64,000 nt of DNA from Saccharofermentans sp. (GTDB lineage Bacteria > Bacillota > Clostridia > Saccharofermentanales > Saccharofermentanaceae): the NCBI GenBank assembly GCA_024403695.1, contig JAKSRI010000014.1, positions 1 to 64,000 of the forward strand, given 5' to 3'. Position 1 is the first letter of the stretch. Every line of letters starts with the position of its first letter. The position numbers were made by a program, and so were the translations under genes. Positions 38,801 through 50,800 of this stretch are shown here, one piece after another. The notes beneath the pieces are model-generated. The model saw only the letters and a program-made list of their open reading frames with translations, was not told where the DNA came from and did not search any database.

Positions 38801-41800
38801 CAACTCTTGTTTATGTAGAACCATCAAATCCAAACTTTGATGAGGATAGTAAAGACGGAATTATATTAACATTTAAGGTAGATGATGTTGATACACCTAA
38901 TGATCAGCTTATTTTCTCATTTGGTTCTAGTGATTCTACTATTATCAATACAGATACTGTTTCTAAGTATTCATATGATCCTGAGACTGGAATATATAAG
39001 TTGCTTGTTAAGTCTATTCCTGAGGCAAATGGTGAGTGCGAGGTTACACTGACTGTTTCTGACGGATATACTTCTGTTGATTGTCCAGTTGTTGTTAAGG
39101 TTAATCCTGTACAGGATGCACCTGTTGCTGCTGATGATTCTTATGATGTATATTCTGGTGAGTCAATCTATATTATTCCAACATCTAATGATTATGATCT
39201 TGATGATGAGACTCTTACTATTATCTATGATAAGAGCATTGCTACATTGCCTGCAAATGGTGGTGAAATCGAGGCATACGAGCGTGGATTCCTTTATACA
39301 GCACCTACAGGTCTTACCGAAGGTACTACAGTGACAATGAAGTACTCTGTTACTGATGGAATTGACACTGCTGAAGCAGTTATTACATTTACAATTACTC
39401 CTGCACCAGATGATATGCCTTCTATTGATGCTCCAGCGACAAAGAAATTTAAGTATAATGCTGCATCTGATGTTAAGCAGTTCTCATTTACTGTAAGCAA
39501 TCTTGATGCAAACGGAGTAGTTAATGTAGAGAGCAGAGATACTAATGTTATTTCTAATTGTTCAATTGTTGATGTAGTTGATAATGGTGATGGTACATCA
39601 ACATATACATGTGCCCTTAATAATACTGTTAATGGCGAGCTCGTTATGGCTGGTAGAGCAATCATTGAAGTAACAGCTACAAACGAGAGAGGTATTACAG
39701 CTCGTAAGTATGTAGTAGTTACAGTAACTGATAAGAATACTCCACCAGAAGCTAAGGACTTTACAGTTACATACAATGAGAAGAGTGGTGGTTATACTAT
39801 TACTCCTGCTCAGGTTCTTGCAGATGAGAATATTTATGATGCGGATGGAGATTCCATAAGCATTAATAATATTGCGCTTTCTGATACTCAGTCTTCTACA
39901 CTTCCTGATAGAAGCTATTTGAAGAAGAATACAGATGGTTCATATACATTCTATCCTGTAGAGAATAATTTCTATGGTGATGTTAAGCTGACATATTCTG
40001 TTAAGGATAGCGTTGATATTTCTGATGATGCAACAATTACTTTGCACGTTGAGAATGTTGAAGATAAGCCATCTAGTGACGGAATCTGGCGTACAGTACC
40101 TAATGAGCCAAAGGCATTCTCTTCAATTACTAAAACACAGATAACAAACAGCTGTTATGATGTAGATAACTGGTACATTCCAGCAGGTGAAGAGAAGCAG
40201 AAAATCTATGTAGTTGGTTACGAGAATATCTCTCCTGAGTATGGAACAATTACATATGATGAAGCAACTGGTACATTTACATACACAAGACCAGATAATG
40301 CTTCTGAAGATACAAAGCCAAATGCTCATGCTACAGTTACAATGAAGGTGTACATTTCTAATACAGATGCTCCTATGAATTCTGTTGATAAGAGCACATG
40401 CGGAACATGTACAATTACTTTCTTTGAGAATTATTCAAGAATCGATATGGGTATCTCAACATGGACTGAGACTCCTGAGGATACTTCTATTACAAAGACA
40501 TATAACTTTACAAGAGTGGACTTCCCATACCCAGTAACAATGAGCATTACTGGAAATAATCCAAGTCTCCATAAGGATATCGAGTATTCTACTGATCCGA
40601 TTACTGGCAGTTCTTATACATTTAAGTATATTCCTGCTGATGATCAGTTTGGTTCTGAGACACTTACGGTTAAACTCACAGCAGAAGTAGATGGTAAGCC
40701 GGTTTCTTTCACAAGAAATATTACTGTTTATGTAACTCCAGTGAATGATATTCCAGTTATTGTTGGTGTAGAGCCAGATCCATTTACTGGATGGGAGATT
40801 GGAGAGGATGAAACTCAGACATTTATCATCGAGTATTATGAGAAAGTTGATAACGAGACTAAGCCACAAGACTTAATCTTTATTGCAGCTGTTACAAAGA
40901 CAGATGAGGAGAATCCGGTTGCATTCACATCTGCTCTTAAGACAGAGATTCTCAGCATTGATGAGGATGGTAAGGTAACTGCTAAGGTTGTTATGCCTAC
41001 AGTTCCAAATATCTATGGTGATGTTGAATTGACATTTACTGTAAGTGATGGTGATGCAACTGTTAAGCTTGTTTCTGCAGGTAAGGTTGTTGAGTCTGAT
41101 GACCTTCCAGATGTTAATCCTGTTAATGTTCATGTTACAGAGGATATCCAGGTAGAGTTTAATCTTGATAACTATGTAACAGATATTGATACACCAATGA
41201 GCCAGGTTAAGTATAAGCTTTCTGGTGATGACGATAATGATGGTATTGTTACTACTGCAAATGGTTCAGTATTTACTATTGATTATGATACAGGTGCAGT
41301 AACTTATAAGCCTGCATTGAATTTTGATGGTGATCGCGATGCTGATACTATCGATGAGACTGTTAAGTATCAGGCTGGTTATATCGATAATAAGACAAAT
41401 GAATGGGTATATAGTGAAGAGTCAATTAACATTTATATTGAGCCGGTAAATGATGCTCCATATATCTATGACCTTCCAACATATATTGTTGGTACAGAGG
41501 ATCAGACTCCACCTTTGACTTTTGAATTTGAATGTTATGATGTTGAGCACCATGGTGACAATGAACACGAGAAGCTTAATATCTCATTTAAGAGTTCTGA
41601 TGAAAGTATTCTTAAGTCTGAGGATATTTCATTTGTTAGAGATGAGTCTACGGGTAAAGTTACAGTTACTTGCCCAACTGTAAAAGATGCTTTTGGTACA
41701 GTAACTATTACTATTACTGCTATTGATGAGGAAGGACTTGAGAAGGAAGCAACAACAGATATTTTCTTCTCTCCAGTTAATGATGCGCCAGAGGTTGTAG

Positions 41801-44800
41801 CTATTGAGAAAACAGTTGCTGAGAATGTATCAGGTGCACCTACAAATGTAGTTGTTCATATCATTGATAGAGAAGATGTTAAGGATGCTGAGTCAGATGA
41901 TTCAGAACTTATCCTTACAGTAGATATGCATACGGATAATGGTGGCCGTATCGTAAAACATAGCAATGGTTCTATCACTTATACACCAGCCCTTAATTGG
42001 AATGGTACAGATACATTTAAGTATACTGTTGCCGATCCACAGGGTGGTATTAGCGAGGAAACTATTTCTATTATTGTTACACCTATAAATACAGCACCAA
42101 AGCCTGCAGATTTTGCATTTACTATTGATGAAGGAAAGGCATATACAATTGCTGATCTTCTTGAAGGCTGTACTGACGTTGAGGTTGACGCGAATGAAAG
42201 TGGTAGCCTTTCTGTTGTATCTGTAACTAATACAGATGGTGTGGATGTAGAGAAATATATGAAACTTGTGGGTAACTCATTTACTTTCACAGGTCCAGAT
42301 AACTCTACAAATGAGACTCAGGTTTTCCATTTCGATTACGTGGTAACTGATAACGACACTAATGTAGATCGTGGTACTACAGCAGCTACAGGTGTTGGAC
42401 ATATTACATTTACAGTAATTCCAACATTTGACCCTCCTGTAATCAAAGACGACGAGGATAGGAATAAAACTACAAACAGCACCTGGATTATGAACGAGGA
42501 TGAGACTAAGTCCTTCTACGTATTGCTTTCCGATGATGATACAGATATCAGTAAACTTATGGTTACAGTAGAGTCTGATGGTCAGGCAAAGGGCCTTGTT
42601 CGAAATGCAGATATCGTTGTTACTTCTACTGAGCACGGAAAGTTAGTAACTATTAAGCCTATTGATAATGCTTATGGCGAGTTTACTCTTAAGCTTTCTG
42701 TAAGTGATAACTCTAATGAAGTTACACATGATTTTAAGGTAGTAATTAACCCTGTTAATGATCAGCCTACAGTATTTGGTAACGATATCGAGACTACAGA
42801 GGATATTCCTTATACAAATGGACAGCTTTCTGCAAAAGATATCGAGACAAAAGACGGATTTACATATGTACTTGTAGAGGATGCAGGTCATGGTGTGGTT
42901 ACACTTGATAGTGCAACTGGTAAGTACACATATACTCCTGATAAGAATTATAGTGGAACTGATTCATTTAAGGTTGCTGTAAAGGATACAGGTGCTACAT
43001 GTAATAATGACGGTATCCTTCAGTCAGAGGCTATTGTTATTAATGTAAACGTTTTACCTGATAATGATCCTCCTATTAGTGAGACATATAATCTGACTAT
43101 TAATGAGTATCACGCAGGTGATGCAATTCCTGTTCTTAGTAAAGAACTTAAGGTTGATGACCCTGATCTTATTTACGGTGATGAGGTTACTGTTGCTATC
43201 ACTACAAATCCTGCACATGGTGTTGCTGCATATGACAGTGCAACAAAGACACTTACATATACTCCAGCTGAGAATAATAACTATGATGTAGTTATCGTTC
43301 TTACATACACAGATAAGGCTGGTGAGACAGCAACATGTACTGTTAATGTTCAGATTGATCCAGTGAATAACAAACCTACTGGTAACGATGATAAGAACGG
43401 TAATGATGAATTTACAATAAAGGAAGATGCTGCTGAGAAGACATATGAAGTGCTTGATAATGATGATGTGGATACACTCCCATCTCTTAATCCTGCCACT
43501 GATATTCAGAAGCTTACTTTGAAGAGTGTTGAACTTCTCGGCACTTCTACTTGTGGTGTTGAAATTCTTGAAGTTAAGGATAATAAGATTAGCCTTAAGC
43601 CTGCAAAGGATGAGAATGGAGATATTTATGTTCAGTATGTAATGGAAGATGACCACGGTGAAGAGGGAACCTTCGTTGCACACTTCATTGTTGAGCCTGT
43701 AAATGATGCGCCAACAATTACTGCTATTAGCGATCAGAATGGTAAGGAAGATATTAAGATTGAAGGCGTTACTTTTACAATCGGTGATATTGATAATGAT
43801 ATTGCAGATCTTGATATTGAAGTTAAGTCTTCAAATGGAACACTCCTTCCTAAGGAAAATATTATCGTTAATGGTGATGGAGCAACCAGAACACTTACTC
43901 TTATTCCATTTACAGACGCTAACGGTTACTCAGATGTAACTGTTACTGTAAAGGATAAGGAGCCACTTAGTGCTTCCACAACATTTAAGGTTTATTTCGC
44001 TCCAGTAGATGATGAGCCTAAGTTCCCAGCTATCCCAGATGATGGCGAAACTGATGAGAATACATCAACTGTAGTTAATGTTCTTTATAATGACGACCCT
44101 GATAATGATTATGAGGGTGACTATAACCTTGAGATTTTGTCTGTAACTATTACAGAAGAGAGCAAGCAGCTTGCTAAGGATCTTGGCTACACAGATGCAG
44201 AGATTGCAGCTATGTTTACAATTGGTACTGCAGAGGTTACAGAGGAGGTAACTAACAGCGTAACTGGTAAGAAGGAAGAAGTTAAGGTTACAAGACCTGT
44301 TGTAGTATTTACACCTTCTAGCGATTGGACATCTGCAACTGAGCAGACTTTCGTTGCTGAATATGTAATGAGAGATGTTGATCATAATCCAATCGATCCT
44401 GATACATCAGATGAGCGAGTTTACAAGACAACAGTATCTGTTACAGTTAAGCCTGTAAATGATAAGCCAACTATCGATATTGATCCGCTTACAGTAACTT
44501 CTTTTGAGGATGCAACTGGCGACGATAGAGCAAAGGTTACAGTTACTGTTGATGACGAAGAGTGGCCTTCTTATCCAGGTCAGCCACTTAAGTTGGAAGT
44601 TGTTAAGATTGTTGAGACACCGGATGCAGATGATACAGCTGGTATTCCACTCCTTGACAAAGATGATGTTGAGTTGATTGATAACAATGATGGAACTTAT
44701 ACAGTAATTGTAAATACAAATCAGGATGAGCACGGTAAGGCTGATATTACTCTCAGAGTTACAGATCTTGACGGTAAGCCACTTTATGCTGAAAAGACAT

Positions 44801-47800
44801 TTACAGTTATTATTACTTCTGTGCCAGATGAATTCAGCAATGGTAATGACACATCTTGGACAAATGAGGATACTGACAAGATTATCAATGTTCTTGCTAA
44901 CGATAGTGTTGATGTTTCAACTCAGGGCGAGAAACTTAAGATTAATTCAGCAGGTTCTGACGTTGTAACTCATAGTGATTTGAAGACTGCTCATGGTGGA
45001 GAAATTTCTATTGTTTCTGTTGGTGGTGTAGACCATATTAAGTACACACCAAAGAAGGATTACTTTAACGATCAGAATGATGAGTCCACATGGGATTACT
45101 TCTACTATGAGGTAGAGGCTACAACTACAGGTGCAACAGCTGTATTTAAGGTTGTTGTAAATGTAAGACCTGTAAATGATCCTCCTAAGATTACGGTTCT
45201 TGAAGAAAGCTATTCAACTCCAGAGAAAACTGTAAAGACATTTACAGTTGAAGTATATGATGTTGATAATACATATGATGAATTGTCACTTTCTGGTACT
45301 TCTCTGAACAGCCGTATTGTTTCAAATAATGGTGGTATTGTCATTTCTGCTCCTGTACAGGGCGCAAATGCAAATACAGCAGTATTTACTGTAACAGTTA
45401 CACCTTATAGAAAGTATAACGGCACTACTAAATTGACATTTGTAGCAAACGATGGTGCTCTTGATTCTGATCCTGCAGAAACACTATTTGTTGTAACTTC
45501 TGTAAATGATGCACCAGAACCTGAAGTAGCTGTTTATTCAGTAGATGAAGGCACTACTAAAAATATAGATGTACTCGCAAATGTTACTGACCCAGATATC
45601 GTGGCAGAGGTACCTGATGAGTTCCTTACTGTAACAGACTTTAAGTTATATCCAGTCGAGTACAACGGAGCTATGGTTGATGTAGGAACACTTTCAATCG
45701 TTGAGGTAAATGGTAAGTCAATGCTTAAGTTTACTCCAGCAGATGATTACATTAACTTCCATGGTGATCTTAAGTTCGATTATGAAGTAACTGATAATGG
45801 TGGTGGTGAAGGCATCGCTAAGGCTATTTCTGTATGGTGTAATGGAAATACACTTACAGTAAATTCTGTTAATGATAAGCCTGAAGCAAAGGATATTACT
45901 TTCCCAGCATTTAATGAGGACCCTACAACACAGCCTGTGACATATGACATCACAGCGGGTGTTGATATGTCTGATGTAGATCTTAAGGAGACTATGGAGA
46001 AGTCAGCTGGTGCATATGATGAGAATGAAGTTCTTACAGCCAAGCTGATGTCTAATGCTCCAGCTGAGGCAGGTACAGTAAAGATTGTTAATAATCAGAT
46101 TCAGTACACACCAAAGCTTAACTACAATGGAACATTCTCAGTAACATATCAGGTAACTGATAAGGCAGGTGCTAAGTCTGAAGTTAAGACAATTTACTTC
46201 ACTGTAAATCCAATTAACGATCAGCCAAAAGCTGAAAAGACTGAGTATACAACTGATGAGGGTGAGAAGCTCGATATCACAGTAGGTGAGATGGCATCTG
46301 ATGTAGATGTTAAGACAAACCTTGTAGCTGAGGATGATAAGCTCTCATTCGTATCAGTAACAATCGATGCTGCTTATGCAGACCTCGGAACACTTGAAGT
46401 TGACCCAGTTGATCCAACAGTAATTCACTGGGTACCAGCTGATAGTGCAATTAACTACAATGGTATTGTTACATTTAAGGCTGTAATTACAGATGACGGT
46501 AGCAAGCAGGGTAATGGTAATACAGATTTGACAGTGGAAATCCCTGGCAAGATTACAATTAAGCCTGTAAACGATCCACCAGTAGAGGTTGATAAGAATC
46601 TTGAAGTTGATGAAGGTGAGACACTTGTAATTGACATTAGCGATCTTGCAACAGATGTTGATGTTGATACAAATGCTGATTCACTTAAGATTACTGAAGC
46701 TGCGCTTAACGACGAGTACAAGGATTATGGAACATTTAAGGTAAGTGATGATGGAAAGTCAATTACTTATACTCCTAATACTGAACACGAGAATTTCCAT
46801 GGAACAATTAAGTTCACAGCAACTATTGTCGATAATGGAAAGGCTCAGGGCGGAACAAATGGTAATGCTACTCTCATAATTAGTGATAGAGAGATTAAGG
46901 TTGTTTCTGTAAATGATAAGCCAACTGCAGAGAAGGTTGTTTCTGACAACTATGCTGAGGACTGTGCAGAGCAGACAATCGATATTAATGATTATGTCGA
47001 TGATGTTGATGTGACTGGATATCATGGAACAGTAGATCCTGCTGATAAGCTTACTATTACAGCTGACTGGACAGATCTTCCAACTGGTGCAGAGATTCTC
47101 TATATCGATGCAAATGGAATACTTCACTTTAAACCTGCTAAGGACTTTAATGGTACAATTACTGTTTCTTATACAGTAACTGATGCTTATAATGAGTCCG
47201 CGACAAATGATATCGTTCTCCGCGTTGAAGCTGATAACGATGAGCCAGTTGCTAAGGATGCTGCATTCAAGGCAACAGAGGATAAGGTTCCAGAATACTT
47301 TGATCTTGATGATTACATTTCAGACGTAGATGGTGATGACCTTACAGCTGTGCTTGTAGGTGATGTACCTGACGGACTTAATGTAGTAATTAAGGATAAT
47401 AAGGTATATTTCACACCTGACCTTAACTATAACGGTAAGTTTGAGATTTCTTACAAGGTTATTGATGATGGTGCAGGAAAGCTCGAGTCTGACGTGAAGA
47501 CTATTACTATCACAATCGAGCCAGATAATGACGCCCCAGTGGAAGCAAAAACCACTTTCGACGCAGTTGAGGGAAAGACAAAGACTATTGATGTGAACGA
47601 AATTGCATCTGACGTTGATGTTAAGACTAACCTCGTTGCTAAGGATGATGTCCTTGCTTTCGTATCTGTTGCACTTGATGACAAGTATAAGGATTATGGA
47701 ACACTTGAGGTAACTGATGACAATACTCTTACATGGACACCAGCAGATGAGTATAAGAATTACTTTGGTGACATTACATTTACTTGCGTGGTAACTGATG

Positions 47801-50800
47801 ATGGTGCTCATCAGGAGTATGGCAATAAGAATCTCCAGACAACTATTGCTGGAACAATTAAGATTGCTTCTGAAAATGATGCTCCAGCTGCTAATGCAAT
47901 TCAGATTACAACAACTGAGGATTCAGGTCTGGTAACATATCCAATTACAATTGGTGTAGATATTTCTGATGTGGATCTTAAGGAAACAATGCAGAAGTCT
48001 GGTGGTGCATATGATCCTAATGAGTCTCTTAAGACATATATCTCTCCTTATACATCTGTTGATCCAACAGTTGGTACAGTAGAGATTAAGGATAATGTAA
48101 TCTATTACACACCAGCACCTGATTACAACGGACAGTATGTATTTACTTACGTTGTAGAAGATGCTTATGGAGCTATAAAAACAAATGCTGTGCTTCTTAC
48201 AGTAACTCCTGTTAATGATGCACCTACAATGAAGAAAGATACATTCGAAGTTGATGAAGGTGAGTCACTTGATATTAATGTGGATGATATTGCACAGGAT
48301 AAGGATATGCCTTCTGCTACATCTCCTAAGGATAAGCTTAGCTATGAATCTGTAACAATTGATCCAGATTATGCAAAGTATGGAACAATTGAGATTGTTG
48401 ATGATGTAACAATTAGGTACACTCCTAACCCTGGTTACGAGAATTACAACGGCATAATTAAGTTTACTTGCGTAGTAACAGATAATGGTGAAGAGCAGCA
48501 GTATGGTAATACTAATTTGTCAGTAGAAATCCCTGCTACTATTACTGTTAAGCCTGTAAATGACGCACCAGTAGAAGTAGATAAGGACTTTGATGTAGAT
48601 GAGGGTGAGAGCTTGACAATTGATATCAAGGATCTTGCTACAGATGTGGATATCGATACAAATGGTGATGTTCTTACAATTATCGATGTTTCACTTACAG
48701 ATGAGTATGCTGATTTTGGTGATATTAAGATTAGTGACGATGGTAAGTCTATTACATATACACCTAATTATGAGCATGAGAACTACCATGGAATCGTTAA
48801 GTTCAATTGTTCTATCACTGATAATGGATCTGCTCAGGGCAATAACAACGTCAATAAGATTCTTGTTATTACTGATAGAGAGATTACGGTTAATTCTGTA
48901 AACGATATACCAACAGCTACAAAGGTTGTTGAGTCTCTCCCAGAGGATTCTGTTGATTATAAGATCGATATGAACAAGTATGTAGACGATGTTGACCTTA
49001 CAGGTGAGCGTGGAACAGTAGATCCTGATGAGAAGCTTACTGTAACTCTTGATGATGATACGGATTATGCAAAGGTATCTATTGATGCTAATAACATTCT
49101 CCATGTCACACCAAAGCCAAACTATAATGGTGTAATCAAGCTTCATTACACAGTAACTGATGCTTATGGTGAAGTTGCTAAGGAGGAGATTGAACTTACA
49201 ATTACTCCTGAAGATGACGACCCAACAGCTGTGGATGACGAAGAGACTACTTTGGAGGATACACCAGTAGATATTATCGTTCTTAAGAATGATTCTGATA
49301 CTGATAGTGATCCGGATCTTAACTTGGATCCAAACAAGACAATCAACACTGCTGGACTTAAGGTTATTTCTGTTGATAATGATGACACTGTAAGCAAGTC
49401 ACTTACGCTTACAACAGCTAATGGTGGTACAGTTGCTGTTAATAGCGATAATACAGTAACTTATACACCTGCTAAGGATTACTTCGGAATCGATACATTT
49501 AAGTACACTATCGAGAATGAGGATGGTCTTACTGCTACGGCAACAGTAACTGTTACTGTCGAGTCTGTTAACGATGCTCCTACAGCTGAAGCTATCGAAG
49601 AGGAGACAGATGAGGACACAACATTGAAGATTAATCTTAATGATTATATTGATGATGTGGATCTCGTTCTTGACGGAAATGAGAAGCTTGTTTGCACAAT
49701 CGTTTCTTCCGATGATGATAGCTGCGTAAGTATTGATGAGAATAATAATCTTACATATGTTCCTGTAAAGAACTTCCATGGAACATTTAACATTACTTAC
49801 AAAGTAACAGATGCTTATGGCGAGACAGCTGAGAATACAATTACTATTACTGTTAATTCTGTAAATGATGTTCCAGTTGCTAATGATGACGAAGCAGAGG
49901 TTATTTCTGGAAATACAGTAGTTGTTGAGCCACTCCTTAACGATACTGACGAAGATGAAGATGCAGTTCTTTCTATCGTTCCAGACAGCTTCAAGGGATC
50001 TGTTCCTGGTGCTAAGTTCGAGTATGATCCAGCAACAGGTAAGTTTACATATACAGCACCAGAAGACTTTGTTGGTGTTGATGAGATTGAATATACATTG
50101 ACAGATGAGCATGGTGCTACTGATGTTGGTGTAATAAGAATTAATGTAACTCCTGCTGACTACACTATCGTTGTAGAGCCAGAGGTAGACTTTGGTAAGG
50201 TTAATGACCAGTACGTTGAAGCTCCAGAAGGAGTTGAAGTAACAATTACTAATAAGGGTAATAAGCCAGTATTTGATATCAGTATTCCTGAACTTGAGAA
50301 TTATGATGTTTCTGGTGATATTCCTACAAGCCTTAAGCCAGGAGAGTCCTTTAAGGTTGTTGTAACACCTAAGTTAGGTCTCCCAGCAGGTGACTATAGC
50401 ACTGAACTTGTTGTTAAGACACACAAGAGTCAGGCAACTACACCAATCTCTTTTGAGATTATTAAGACTTATAAAGTAACTGTTATTACAGATGCTGGTT
50501 CAGATGCAACACACATTGCTGGATTCGAGGATATTGTCGAGGCAGGTACTGACTATTCAGTTAAGTTCACTGTTAAGGATGGATATTCTATTAAGGATGT
50601 AAAGGTTAATGGCGTATCTAAGGGTGCAATTAATGAATATACAATCGTAGCTATTGATTGTGATACAGTTATCGAAGTTATTACTGCTAAGAAGGCTGTA
50701 GTATCTACAGGAGAAGAGACTGATAACAATAGCGTACTCGGTTGCATCTTTATTGCTACAGCATTGGCAGGCGTTTCTCTTAGAGTATTTAAGAGAAAGA

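Noticed and set aside
43054..43683. Several long minus-strand open frames inside the giant surface gene
   Set aside because: They are low-complexity, Ile/Cys/Asn-rich shadows of the repetitive plus-strand gene, without ribosome sites.
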